DNA of 64,000 bases from Rossellomorea sp. BNER (GTDB lineage Bacteria > Bacillota > Bacilli > Bacillales > Bacillaceae_B), in the NCBI GenBank assembly GCA_024213275.1, contig JANAVG010000003.1:186001-250000 (forward strand), given 5' to 3'. Positions 48,725-58,197 of the stretch are shown in pieces (the stretch's first letter is position 1; every line of letters starts with the position of its first letter). Both the position numbers and the translations under genes were made by a program. The notes under the pieces were generated by a model. It saw only the letters and a program-made list of their open reading frames with translations. It ran no database searches and was not told the DNA's origin.

Positions 48725-48786
48725 AGGAATACTACAAACAGTAGAAAGTGAGTTCATTATTTTCTATTTGATTGTAGTATTCTTTG
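48725..48786 (+). terminator. Terminator of the ectoine cluster
   Basis: GAATACTACAA and TTGTAGTATTC (48727-48737 and 48772-48782) pair perfectly, with a further TAGAAA/TTTCTA inner stem, followed by a T-rich tract. Confidence 0.8.
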
Positions 48787-48855
48787 TTTGTATACAAACT
48801 AATTTCAATATAATTGCTCCCTTAAAATTCGCGTATACCAAAATAAGAGAACAAT

Positions 48856-48888
48856 AGAAAAAGAGAAACCCTAATGGATTTCTCTTTA
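48856..48888 (-). terminator. lexA terminator
   Basis: AAGAGAAA and TTTCTCTT pair around CCCTAATGGA. On the minus strand it lies just after the lexA stop codon and ends in T5CT. Confidence 0.75.
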
Positions 48889-48892
48889 TTCT

Positions 48893-49513
48893 TTAATGGA
48901 CCATTCTATAAACACCAATGACTTTTCCTAAAATTGATACATTACGAAGGATAATTGGTTCCATCAAAGAGTTCTCTGGCTGTAAGCGTACAAAATCTCG
49001 CTCTTTAAAGAAACGCTTAACAGTAGCCTCATCATCATCAGTCATTGCGACGACAATGTCTCCATTATTAGCCGTTTGCTGTTGCTTCACTATAACGAGA
49101 TCTCCATCGAGGATTCCTGCCTCAATCATACTATCTCCCATAATTTCCAACATGAATATTTGTTCATCTGAAGGTGCTAATCTCTCAGGTAACGGGAAGA
49201 ATTCTTCTACATTTTCTACTGCTGTGATAGGTTGCCCAGCTGTAACTTTACCGATCAATGGGACGTTCACAACATTTTGACGTGGGATATGATCTTCTTC
49301 TAGGTCTAACACTTCAATCGCTCTAGGTTTCGTCGGATCTCTACGAATTAGTCCCTTACTCTCTAATCTAGCTAAGTGACCATGGACAGTCGAACTGGAT
49401 GCTAAACCGACGGCTTCGCCAATTTCCCGTACAGAAGGAGGATATCCTTTTGACTTAACTTCCTCTTTAATATACTTAAGAATATCCTGTTGCCTTTTTG
49501 ATAATTTTGTCAT
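48893..49513 (-). CDS. lexA: SOS response repressor LexA
   Basis: Represses the SOS genes and cuts itself when RecA is activated by single-stranded DNA. It is 206 aa. The N-terminal winged helix carries [20 protein letters not shown]; the cleavage site is A92-G93 in KVTAGQP, with catalytic S128 (GDSM) and K166 (ATVKRF). I start at ATG 49513 because GAGGTG lies 6 bases upstream; the frame is open further up through its own promoter. It is transcribed away from yneA, with LexA boxes between them. Confidence 0.97.
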   Translation of the reverse strand: MTKLSKRQQDILKYIKEEVKSKGYPPSVREIGEAVGLASSSTVHGHLARLESKGLIRRDPTKPRAIEVLDLEEDHIPRQNVVNVPLIGKVTAGQPITAVENVEEFFPLPERLAPSDEQIFMLEIMGDSMIEAGILDGDLVIVKQQQTANNGDIVVAMTDDDEATVKRFFKERDFVRLQPENSLMEPIILRNVSILGKVIGVYRMVH

Positions 49514-49549
49514 TTTACGCACCTCTATATTCATCGATCTTATGTTCCC

Positions 49550-49656
49550 ATTATAGCATGTCTTTCCAGTGGATACAAACATAAGTTCGAATTTTCTGTT
49601 GACACCAAACGAGTGTTCGCATTATAATAAAAACATCAAATGCGAACAAATATTCG
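49550..49656. promoter_or_regulatory. Divergent lexA/yneA promoters with three LexA boxes
   Basis: Three 14-base sites fit CGAACRNRYGTTYG with one mismatch each: 49576-49589 (minus strand), 49606-49619 (minus strand) and 49643-49656 (plus strand). The first covers the -35 of lexA (TTGTAT, 49573-49578, with TATAAT at 49550-49555, 17-base spacer). The second lies between TTGACA (49599-49604) and TATAAT (49623-49628) of yneA, and the third lies just after that -10. Thus both promoters are shut by LexA. Confidence 0.9.
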
Positions 49657-49672
49657 GTTGGAGGTCTTTTTT

Positions 49673-49996
49673 ATGTTAACAATTATCTGGAAAAAATACT
49701 CTTATATTCTCGTTCTTTTATTATTAGTCCTATTCATTAGCTTTACTATTCTGTTAAAATTAGACACCAATGGTGACCAATATCAACAAATTACGGTTGA
49801 AAAAGGAGATACTTTATGGACGATTGCAGATAAATATTCTGATCATTATACAATGTCGAAAGAGGATTTTATTGATTGGGTCGGAACGGAAAATAATTTG
49901 GTAAGCTACCAAATTAAGGCTGGTGATTCATTAACGGTTCCTGTTAAGAATATATCTGCCTATGAGAATACAGATTATCAACTTGCAAGTGAATAG
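49673..49996 (+). CDS. yneA: SOS cell division suppressor YneA
   Basis: A 107-aa membrane-anchored protein that delays septation during the SOS response. One membrane span covers about residues 7-29 (KKYSYILVLLLLVLFISFTI), followed by an extracytoplasmic LysM domain (ITVEKGDTLWTIADKYSDHY to AGDSLTVPV). ATG 49673 follows TTGGAGGTC. The open frame upstream runs into the LexA box and is not used. Confidence 0.95.
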   Translation: MLTIIWKKYSYILVLLLLVLFISFTILLKLDTNGDQYQQITVEKGDTLWTIADKYSDHYTMSKEDFIDWVGTENNLVSYQIKAGDSLTVPVKNISAYENTDYQLASE

Positions 49997-50659
<663 letters not shown>

Positions 50660-50760
50660 TGCTTGTTATTTCACTCCTTTTCTAGTATCATTTCGAATAG
50701 TTAATAATTCAAATCCATGATAATTCATATAAATCAATCTAGAAAAGGGGTTTATTATAA

Positions 50761-50994
50761 ATGCTTTCCAAACAAAAAATGGCACGTATAAATGAACTTG
50801 CTAACAAATCGAAAACATCAGGTTTATCGGATAAAGAAGCAAAAGAACAATCAAAACTACGCAAAGAATATTTAGAGACGTTTCGTAACTCGATGAGAAA
50901 AACTATTGAAAACACTAAAGTTTTTGATCCAAATGGAAACGAAGTAACTCCGAAGAAATTACAACAAATTCAGAAAAAGAAAAACTTACATTAA
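50761..50994 (+). CDS. ynzC: YnzC, DUF896 family protein
   Basis: A 77-aa helical protein (MLSKQKMARINELANKSKTS), with the DUF896 core LSDKEAKEQSKLRKEYLETF, the last member of the SOS operon. Its function is not established. AGAAAAGGGG precedes ATG 50761 and a strong terminator follows. Confidence 0.93.
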   Translation: MLSKQKMARINELANKSKTSGLSDKEAKEQSKLRKEYLETFRNSMRKTIENTKVFDPNGNEVTPKKLQQIQKKKNLH

Positions 50995-50997
50995 AGA

Positions 50998-51026
50998 GCA
51001 CACCATAGTTGGGTGTGCCTTTTTTC
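50998..51026 (+). terminator. Terminator of yneA-yneB-ynzC
   Basis: GCACACC and GGTGTGC with a short loop, followed by T6. Confidence 0.88.
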
Positions 51027-51209
51027 GTTATATTGGAAATCATAAAATAAAAACATGATGGATAACTTTGAAATGAATTTGCCCTGATAATGACCAGCGC
51101 TATAGTCTTAGAGCCTAGCCATGAAGGGAAAAGAGAAGATAACCTTACCCCACATGGATCAATTTATGCAAAGCTGAGCTGAACGAGGCGTTTACATCTT
51201 TTTGTCTTT

Positions 51210-51536
51210 CTATAGAAAATAGTCTTTATATACAATGATTGAAGCAATTAGGGATATTATGGTATAGAAAACGGCCGTGTAGAAGGCAACATTAGGTTCG
51301 AATTTTTTCTCTTCACGTTCTACTTTCAAACCTGTTTGTGACTGGAGATTTAATCGGATGGAATCTGATATAAATCCTCCAGATGAAGTGAAAAACTTGA
51401 TTATAATGGCAATAAGAAGTCCTACAGGAAAAGCTACATCAAGAAAGGATTGTTTAAATAGGAAGGCAATAACTGCATTTACTATTGAAATAATGACAAG
51501 CGTTAATACACTCCAAAAGACCTTATGAAGCATCAT
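51210..51536 (-). CDS. Small integral membrane protein, 108 aa
   Basis: Three predicted membrane spans: about residues 6-28, 32-49 and 85-105, with a cytoplasmic charged loop (LKVEREEKKFEPN) between the second and third. I do not recognise a family. AGGGGGAA precedes ATG 51536. It stands alone between ynzC and tkt on the opposite strand, an insertion relative to the B. subtilis order. Confidence 0.7.
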   Translation of the reverse strand: MMLHKVFWSVLTLVIISIVNAVIAFLFKQSFLDVAFPVGLLIAIIIKFFTSSGGFISDSIRLNLQSQTGLKVEREEKKFEPNVAFYTAVFYTIISLIASIIVYKDYFL

Positions 51537-51764
51537 TTAATTCCCCCTAAATTAATTTTTATTTAATTGTTATACGTTACCAGCTGACTTTTTGTTTCAA
51601 ATGGTAGAAATCTTTTAGTCTATTTCCACTTTTGGCAAAAAAATTAGAAGGGAATGATCTCCATATAATACTTTTTACTTGATAGTTCCTTTGCAATATG
51701 GTTGTATAAACTTTTAAAGAAGATTAATATTAATAATGAAGATAGAGAGAAAGGATGTCATACT

Positions 51765-53771
51765 ATGTTTGATAAAACAGATCAATTAGCAATCAATACT
51801 ATTCGTACACTATCTATTGATGCCATCGAAAAGGCTAATTCAGGTCATCCTGGAATGCCTATGGGTGCTGCTCCAATGGCATATACATTATGGAGCCGCT
51901 TCATGAATCACAATCCTCAAAACCCGGATTGGTTCAATCGTGATCGTTTTGTGCTTTCAGCTGGGCACGGTTCTATGCTTTTATACAGTTTATTACATCT
52001 TTCAGGTTACGATGTATCAATGGAAGATTTAAAGAATTTCCGTCAATGGGGTAGTAAGACACCTGGACATCCTGAATACGGACATACTTCTGGTGTTGAA
52101 GCTACAACTGGTCCACTTGGTCAAGGAATTGCAATGGCTGTTGGTATGGCTATGGCAGAAAGACATCTAGCGGCAGTTTATAATAAAGGTCAATATGAGA
52201 TTGTAGATCATCATACATACAGTATTTGCGGTGATGGAGATTTAATGGAAGGTGTTTCATCGGAAGCTGCATCACTTGCAGCCCATCTAAAATTGGGTCG
52301 TCTTGTTGTTCTCTATGATTCAAATGATATTTCACTTGATGGTGATTTGGATAAATCATTCTCTGAAAGCATTGAAGACCGATTTAAATCATATGGTTGG
52401 CAATACATCCGAGTAGAAGATGGAAATGATCTTGAGTCGATTGCACAGGCGATTGAGGAAGCTAAAGGTGATACTGAACATCCAACGATGATTGAAGTAA
52501 AAACAGTCATTGGTTATGGTGCTCCTAATAAATCAGGAAAATCAGATGTACATGGTGCTCCACTTGGTAAAGACGAAATGCAATTAACAAAAGAACACTA
52601 CGAATGGACATTTGATCAAGATTTCCATGTTCCTACAGAAGTTCAAGCTCGTTTTAAGGAACAAATCATAGATGCAGGTGAAATGAAAGAGCAAAAATGG
52701 AAAGAACAATTTGCAGAGTATAAACTGGAATTCCCTGAATTAGCGTATCAATTTGTATCAGCTATGTCAGGTGAACTTGCAGAAGGATGGGATAAAGACA
52801 TCCCAGTATATGAGGAAGGTAAAAGTTTAGCAAGTAGAGCTTCGTCTGGAGATGTACTCAATGCCATTGCTCAAAATCTTCCAACCTTCATTGGTGGTTC
52901 TGCCGATTTAGCGGGATCAAATAAAACAATGATTAAAGGTGAAGGTGACTTTACTCCTGAATCATATAATGGAAGAAATATTTGGTTTGGTGTACGCGAG
53001 TTTGGTATGGGAGCAGCTATGAATGGAATGGCTTTACATGGAGGACTAAATGTATTTGGTGGAACATTCTTCGTATTTAGTGATTACTTACGTCCAGCAA
53101 TCCGTCTTGCAGCACTCATGGGACTACCTGTAACATATGTATTTACACATGATAGCATCGCTGTTGGTGAGGATGGTCCAACACATGAGCCGATTGAACA
53201 ATTACCGTCTCTTCGTGCAATGCCGAACCTCTCTGTCATTCGTCCTGCAGATGGAAATGAAGTAGCAGCAGCCTGGAGAACGGCTCTTACTTCAAAAGAT
53301 CAACCAACTGCACTTGTATTAACAAGACAGAATCTTCCTACGTTAAAAGGAACGGATGCTAAAGCGCAGAATGGTGTTGAAAAAGGAGCATATGTAGTGG
53401 CTGCGGCAGGAAAAGATCAGCCAGATGCTTTACTCCTTGCCACAGGGTCTGAAGTTAGTTTAGCTGTAGAAGCCCAACTGGCACTGGAGAAGGATGGAAT
53501 TTCAGTCTCTGTCATAAGCATGCCATCATGGGATCGCTTTGAGAAGCAAACTGCTGAATATAAAGAATCAGTTCTTCCAAAAGCAGTTAAAAAGCGTCTA
53601 GGAATTGAAATGGCTTCATCTTTAGGATGGGATCGTTATGTAGGTGACGAAGGAGATATCCTTGCTATTAACACATTTGGGGCATCTGCTCCTGGAGATA
53701 AAGTATTAGAAGAATACGGATTCTCTGTTAATAATGTGGTCTCAAGAGTGAAAGCTCTTTTACAAAAATAG
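51765..53771 (+). CDS. tkt: Transketolase
   Basis: Thiamine-diphosphate enzyme of the pentose phosphate pathway that moves two-carbon units between sugar phosphates. It is 668 aa. The N-terminal domain has [39 protein letters not shown] and the ThDP motif [20 protein letters not shown]; the middle domain has the catalytic ...[19 protein letters not shown], and [20 protein letters not shown] follows. ATG 51765 follows GAAAGGATG. A hairpin terminator follows. Confidence 0.97.
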   Translation: MFDKTDQLAINTIRTLSIDAIEKANSGHPGMPMGAAPMAYTLWSRFMNHNPQNPDWFNRDRFVLSAGHGSMLLYSLLHLSGYDVSMEDLKNFRQWGSKTPGHPEYGHTSGVEATTGPLGQGIAMAVGMAMAERHLAAVYNKGQYEIVDHHTYSICGDGDLMEGVSSEAASLAAHLKLGRLVVLYDSNDISLDGDLDKSFSESIEDRFKSYGWQYIRVEDGNDLESIAQAIEEAKGDTEHPTMIEVKTVIGYGAPNKSGKSDVHGAPLGKDEMQLTKEHYEWTFDQDFHVPTEVQARFKEQIIDAGEMKEQKWKEQFAEYKLEFPELAYQFVSAMSGELAEGWDKDIPVYEEGKSLASRASSGDVLNAIAQNLPTFIGGSADLAGSNKTMIKGEGDFTPESYNGRNIWFGVREFGMGAAMNGMALHGGLNVFGGTFFVFSDYLRPAIRLAALMGLPVTYVFTHDSIAVGEDGPTHEPIEQLPSLRAMPNLSVIRPADGNEVAAAWRTALTSKDQPTALVLTRQNLPTLKGTDAKAQNGVEKGAYVVAAAGKDQPDALLLATGSEVSLAVEAQLALEKDGISVSVISMPSWDRFEKQTAEYKESVLPKAVKKRLGIEMASSLGWDRYVGDEGDILAINTFGASAPGDKVLEEYGFSVNNVVSRVKALLQK

Positions 53772-53775
53772 TTTT

Positions 53776-53812
53776 TAAAAAGTTGCTGGCCATTTGGCTA
53801 GCAGCTTTTTAT
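53776..53812 (+). terminator. tkt terminator
   Basis: AGTTGCTGGCC and GGCTAGCAGCT pair with one mismatch around ATTT, followed by T's. Confidence 0.85.
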
Positions 53813-54071
53813 GTTTTAAAGTAGGTATAGTAAAGGGGAGGGGCGACATCGTTTCATAGAACTTTTTGCATGCTTAAGGTTTAGAAAGGGTCGTTCAGTA
53901 TATATATAAACTCACTTGGATATTGAGATTATTAACTTTTGGTGATCTCTACATAATAAGTTATAAAAGTATTTCTATTAGAGTTCTTACATATCTATCT
54001 TTAACCAAATTTTGAAATGAGTGTAAAGTCATGATATGATTATGTTTGGTTTTGATGTTTATTCCATAGGG
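53813..54071. other. Intergenic region between tkt and sirA, no gene seen
   Basis: AT-rich with one short G-rich patch (AAAGGGGAGGGGCGAC at about 53831). No open frame, repeat or clear hairpin that I can support. Confidence 0.5.
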
Positions 54072-54139
54072 TTTTCGACAAAACTAGTGTTGATTTTCAA
54101 CATATTTCAACAATTCAAGCTCCTTATGTCCTATATAAT
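54072..54139 (+). promoter_or_regulatory. sirA control region with three Spo0A-box-like sites
   Basis: TTTTCGACAAAA (54072-54083) is the exact complement of the 0A box TTTTGTCGAAAA. Two one-mismatch boxes, TTCAACA at 54096-54102 and 54106-54112, follow with 10-bp phasing. The last overlaps the expected -35 of a -10 TATAAT at 54134-54139. B. subtilis sirA is activated by Spo0A-P, so this layout fits. Confidence 0.8.
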
Positions 54140-54167
54140 AATAAAAAGGACAAGGAGAGGATTGAAG

Positions 54168-54611
54168 ATGGTGCGCTCCTATCAAATTTATTGGATTGAA
54201 AAAGAATTTGCTTCTTTTTTTTATGGTCGTGAACGACTCTTTTTTAACCTGTTCTTACAAAGACAATCTTCTAATGGTTGGTTAAAAGAAATACTAGACA
54301 AACAAGTAGATTTTATAACGAAACCAATTCCGTATCTACCTATACAACGTTATGTTGGCCAAGAGGTTCAAAGAAGGGAAGATATTTTGAAAGTAGAAGA
54401 TTCCTACATAATCGAACTTCCAGATGGTTCTGGTGGGGTAAAAATGAATATCCAAAAGGATTATATTAAAATTGATGCATGGGGATTAGAAGTAATAGAA
54501 ACCCTATTCTTTGAAATTCTTCGAAAAGTGGATGGGCGTCTTCTAGCAATTGAATTAGAACATGAACGATTTGGGTGGCTAAAGCCAATTAAGGAAAGAA
54601 AATACGTATAA
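54168..54611 (+). CDS. sirA: Sporulation inhibitor of replication SirA
   Basis: A 147-aa protein that binds domain I of DnaA and blocks new rounds of replication when cells start sporulation. Family marks: YQIYWIEKEFASFFYGRERL at the N-terminus, ITKPIPYLPIQ in the middle, and the C-terminal ERFGWLKPIKERKYV (compare the YGWLNPVKERNFV ending of the B. subtilis protein). ATG 54168 follows AAGGAGAGG; the open frame upstream is not preceded by a site. Its place between tkt and yneF is as in B. subtilis (yneE). Confidence 0.92.
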   Translation: MVRSYQIYWIEKEFASFFYGRERLFFNLFLQRQSSNGWLKEILDKQVDFITKPIPYLPIQRYVGQEVQRREDILKVEDSYIIELPDGSGGVKMNIQKDYIKIDAWGLEVIETLFFEILRKVDGRLLAIELEHERFGWLKPIKERKYV

Positions 54612-54697
54612 ATAAAGATTTTCACTTTAAAATATTGTATAATGTTTGATGGTTTAGTACACTTTTATAAGGACAACATGAAGGAGGAAAAATAGTT

Positions 54698-54913
54698 ATG
54701 ACTTGGCAATTTATTCTAGTCGGTGTCCTAGCTTTAATAGCTGGTGTCGCACTAGGATTTTTCATTGCTCGTAAATATATGATGAGCTATTTGAAGAAAA
54801 ATCCACCAATCAATGAACAAATGTTAAGAATGATGATGATGCAAATGGGGCAGAAACCGTCTCAAAAGAAAATCAATCAAATGATGAACGCAATGAACAA
54901 AAATATGAAATAA
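54698..54913 (+). CDS. yneF: YneF, UPF0154 membrane protein
   Basis: A 71-aa protein with one N-terminal membrane span (about residues 4-26) and a Met/Asn/Gln/Lys-rich cytoplasmic tail containing [20 protein letters not shown], the UPF0154 signature. Function not established. AAGGAGGAA precedes ATG 54698. Confidence 0.93.
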   Translation: MTWQFILVGVLALIAGVALGFFIARKYMMSYLKKNPPINEQMLRMMMMQMGQKPSQKKINQMMNAMNKNMK

Positions 54914-54917
54914 TAGT

Positions 54918-54962
54918 AAAGAGCTGTTATGGGGCATTTCTCCCAATAAACAGCTCTTTTTT
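54918..54962 (+). terminator. yneF terminator
   Basis: AAAGAGCTGTT and AACAGCTCTTT form an 11-bp stem, with T6 at the end. Confidence 0.88.
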
Positions 54963-55079
54963 CATCATTTCATTAAATTCTTATCTAATTAGTTCACTTC
55001 ATTCAATAATCAATGATAGAATAGGTAATAGTGTTTTCAAAATGTAGTATACATAAATATTTGGAGGGTGAACGAACGA

Positions 55080-56222
55080 ATGAAGAAGACTGTTGGGCTT
55101 CTCGTCTCATTCATGCTTTTGGTTTCAGGATGTGGTCTCTCCAACTCTCCTGAAGAATCAGAAACTGAGAAAAGCCAAGAAATAGGTACAGAAAAAACGG
55201 CTGGGGCAGAAGGTAGAGATTATTTACAATATAAAGTGAACCCGAAGCAATTTAGTGAGAACCGCGGGATGATTACACAGCGACTTAATAATCGAATTGA
55301 TATGAATGGTATGGAGACAGGATTAATGACTCTATCACAAGAATATTTTCCTGCAGATAAACTGAACTACCAAGAAGGTCAACAACTAAAGGATTTATCC
55401 AATTGGGTATACAGAAAATCCACTCATAAAGAGGGACTTAATCCTGCTGTGAAGATCAGTGATAATATGAATTGGGAAGAAAAAATGGAAGTTCAGAAGA
55501 AAAACCCAGTATACCTTGCCCATATACAAGAGCAAAACTATGTAGATAAAGATGGGAAAATTAAGGGGATATCCATTGGACTGGGGTTAAATTCTATTGA
55601 CTATATTAAGATTCAAGATGAACAAGGCCTAACCCACTTTGGGGAGGTAGATATTTCCCAAAAGAAGATGAAAACAGAAGGAAAGAAAATTGCAGAAGAG
55701 GTTATTAATCGAATAAGAAAAAAAGCTAATTTAAAAAATGTTCCTATCCTTATCTCTCTATTTGAATTAGGGGAGAAAAATAGTGTTATTCCAGGTAATT
55801 ACTTTACGTATGCCTTTGTAGATGATGATCAAAATTCGATTAAAAAATGGGAAGATTTAAATCGAAAGTATTATTTATTCCCTTCTGATGATGGAAAGGA
55901 AAAGGATAAGGATATTTCTGACCGACTTCTTGATATTGAGGAATATGTAAATGAATATTTTACGACTACAGATATAAAATTAGTTAGTCAAGGCCTTTAT
56001 GTTGATAACGAGCTCGAGAAAATGGTGATCAATGTTTCAACAAATATGGTGAAATATCCTGAAACGGTTGCTTTTGTCCAAGCTTTTACACCTGCTGTTT
56101 CTGATTATTTCCCGCATACACCAGTCTATATGTATGTGAACTCACCTGAAGGAATGAAAGCAACGATCATTAAAGAACCATCTGAAGAACCTATCGTTCA
56201 TATCCATGATGAATTTCAATGA
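55080..56222 (+). CDS. CamS-family lipoprotein (YerH-like)
   Basis: A 380-aa lipoprotein; the signal peptide ends in the lipobox LLVSGCG, so the mature protein is lipid-anchored at the Cys near residue 19. The rest matches the CamS (sex pheromone precursor) family: DYLQYKVNPKQFSENRGMIT, SIGLGLNSIDY, YFTYAFVD and VQAFTPAVSDYFPHTPVYMY. In enterococci and staphylococci the signal peptide of CamS yields a pheromone; the role of the mature protein is unclear. I start at ATG 55080, 11 bases after GGAGGG; GTG 55068 lies inside that site. A stem-loop repeat follows. Confidence 0.88.
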   Translation: MKKTVGLLVSFMLLVSGCGLSNSPEESETEKSQEIGTEKTAGAEGRDYLQYKVNPKQFSENRGMITQRLNNRIDMNGMETGLMTLSQEYFPADKLNYQEGQQLKDLSNWVYRKSTHKEGLNPAVKISDNMNWEEKMEVQKKNPVYLAHIQEQNYVDKDGKIKGISIGLGLNSIDYIKIQDEQGLTHFGEVDISQKKMKTEGKKIAEEVINRIRKKANLKNVPILISLFELGEKNSVIPGNYFTYAFVDDDQNSIKKWEDLNRKYYLFPSDDGKEKDKDISDRLLDIEEYVNEYFTTTDIKLVSQGLYVDNELEKMVINVSTNMVKYPETVAFVQAFTPAVSDYFPHTPVYMYVNSPEGMKATIIKEPSEEPIVHIHDEFQ

Positions 56223-56233
56223 TTATTGAAATC

Positions 56234-56345
56234 GGCTGTCCCAAAAGGGATCCGGAACCACCATGTTCGTCCATATATAGAAGATGTTGCATTCTTCTAT
56301 ATATGGAAGTCGTGGTTCTTGACTCCTTGGTTTTGGGGCAGCCTC
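56234..56345 (+). repeat. Stem-loop repeat (family copy 4), three stacked stems
   Basis: Outer stem GGCTGTCCCAAAA / TTTTGGGGCAGCC (56234-56246, 56331-56343; one G-U), middle stem GGAACCAC / GTGGTTCT (56254-56261, 56312-56319; one G-U), apical stem of 13 perfect pairs CCATATATAGAAG / CTTCTATATATGG (56271-56283, 56294-56306). A T-run follows. It begins 11 bases after the camS stop. It is the clearest copy of the family. Confidence 0.85.
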
Positions 56346-56436
56346 TTTTATTTATACTGAAAAATATTTATTTTCTAATTTTTAAAAATTTGGTAAAATA
56401 AGTTGTTGGAAAATGAATATAACGGAGGATAACATC

Positions 56437-58197
56437 ATGAGGGTTTTTCTTGAATTGATGTGGTTTTTTAGACAGGAAAAGAAGAAATACATAGTTGGAA
56501 TTTTGATCTTATTATTTGTCGCACTCCTCCAACTCGTACCTCCTAAAGTAATCGGAATTGTCGTTGATAGCATTAAGGAGAATGAATTATCAACTACAAG
56601 TCTTGGAAAATGGGTTGGAATCTTACTTGCTACAGCAGTGAGTATGTACGTTCTTAGATTTTTTTGGAGAGTAATGATATTTGGATCGGCGGTTAAGCTT
56701 TCACGGTTACTACGAAATCGCTTGTATCATCACTTCACGAAGATGTCACCATCCTTTTATCAAAAACGTAGGGTTGGGGACTTGATGGCGCATGCCACAA
56801 ATGATCTTCAAGCCATTCAAATGACAGCGGGACAGGGGGTATTAACCTTTGTTGATTCACTTGCTACTGGTGGGTTTGTCATAATAGCAATGGCTACAAC
56901 AATCAGTTGGAAGCTTACTTTAATTGCACTAATCCCCATGCCGATAATGGCCATCTTAACAAACTATTATGGAACTTTATTGCATAAAAGATTTCATAAA
57001 GCTCAAGAAGCGTTTTCTTCTTTGAATGATAAAACCCAAGAAAGTATTTCAGGAATAAAAGTTACAAAAACGTTTGGGCAAGAAAAAGAAGATATTGAAG
57101 ATTTTCGACAACAATCTGAGGGTGTTGTTCAAAAAAATATTGCGGTGGCAAGGGTTGATTCATTATTTGATCCGACGATTTCAATAATTGTAGGAATCTC
57201 TTTCTTTTTGTCAATAACCTTTGGTGCGCGTTATGTTATTAGTGGAGAATTAACAATTGGTGAACTTGTTTCTTTTACAACTTACTTAGGATTATTGATA
57301 TGGCCAATGCTTGCGTTTGGATGGCTTTTTAATATTGTCGAACGCGGACGTGCTTCTTACGACCGTGTATCAAACTTACTTTCAGAGACTGTTGAGATTA
57401 AAGATGGTGAAAACCCTTTAGATTATAAGCCTATGGGTGATATCGTGTTTAATGTCGATTCCTTTACCTATCCAAATGAGGAAAAGCCTGTACTAAAGGA
57501 TATTCGTTTTTCTTTAAAAAAGGGAGATACTCTAGGAATTGTAGGTAAAACAGGAGCAGGTAAAACATCATTATTAAAAATATTAATTAGGGAGTTTGAG
57601 GGGTATGAAGGGACAGTTTCCTTTGGGGGTCATTCAATAAAAGAATATAAAATGGAAAGGTTACGAGAAGCACAAGGCTATGTTCCACAGGACCATTTTT
57701 TATTTTCAGCAACGGTTGCCGAAAATATTGCGTTTGCGAATCCACTTGTTGAAAGAAAAGAAGTGGAACAAGCGGCGGAACTTGCTCATATTCATAGAGA
57801 TATTTTAGAATTCACACATGGATATGAAACGGTTGTTGGAGAAAGGGGAGTGTCATTATCAGGTGGACAAAAGCAAAGGATCTCCATTGCTAGAGCATTA
57901 ATAATGGAACCAGAAGTCCTCATCTTGGATGATTCTTTATCAGCAGTTGATGCAAAGACAGAAGAATCGATTTTAAATGCATTGAAAGAAAACCGAACGG
58001 ATAAAACTACGATTATTACAGCACATCGCCTGAGTGCCATTCAACACGCAAATCTTATTATCGTGTTAGATGAGGGGCAAATCGTTGAAAGAGGCACACA
58101 TGAAGAATTAATGTGTCAGGATGGCTGGTATCGGGAAATGTATTTAAGACAGCAATTAGAAGAATTGGTGGAGCATGGAGGTACTTCAAATGGATAA
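56437..58197 (+). CDS. ABC exporter half, degenerate-site subunit (YheI/BmrC-like)
   Basis: A 586-aa fused membrane-plus-ATPase half transporter with six spans (about residues 1-300) and a nucleotide-binding domain: Walker A GIVGKTGAGKTSL, signature LSGGQKQRIS, Walker B VLILDDSLSAVD. The residue after the Walker B Asp is Asp rather than Glu, which marks the degenerate site found in one subunit of heterodimeric exporters such as B. subtilis BmrC. It overlaps the next gene by 8 bases, so the two are made together. ATG 56437 follows CGGAGGA. Confidence 0.9.
   Translation: MRVFLELMWFFRQEKKKYIVGILILLFVALLQLVPPKVIGIVVDSIKENELSTTSLGKWVGILLATAVSMYVLRFFWRVMIFGSAVKLSRLLRNRLYHHFTKMSPSFYQKRRVGDLMAHATNDLQAIQMTAGQGVLTFVDSLATGGFVIIAMATTISWKLTLIALIPMPIMAILTNYYGTLLHKRFHKAQEAFSSLNDKTQESISGIKVTKTFGQEKEDIEDFRQQSEGVVQKNIAVARVDSLFDPTISIIVGISFFLSITFGARYVISGELTIGELVSFTTYLGLLIWPMLAFGWLFNIVERGRASYDRVSNLLSETVEIKDGENPLDYKPMGDIVFNVDSFTYPNEEKPVLKDIRFSLKKGDTLGIVGKTGAGKTSLLKILIREFEGYEGTVSFGGHSIKEYKMERLREAQGYVPQDHFLFSATVAENIAFANPLVERKEVEQAAELAHIHRDILEFTHGYETVVGERGVSLSGGQKQRISIARALIMEPEVLILDDSLSAVDAKTEESILNALKENRTDKTTIITAHRLSAIQHANLIIVLDEGQIVERGTHEELMCQDGWYREMYLRQQLEELVEHGGTSNG

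Noticed and set aside
56219-56401. 60-codon plus-strand frame after camS
   Set aside because: It lies wholly within the stem-loop repeat and its T-rich tail, without a ribosome binding site.
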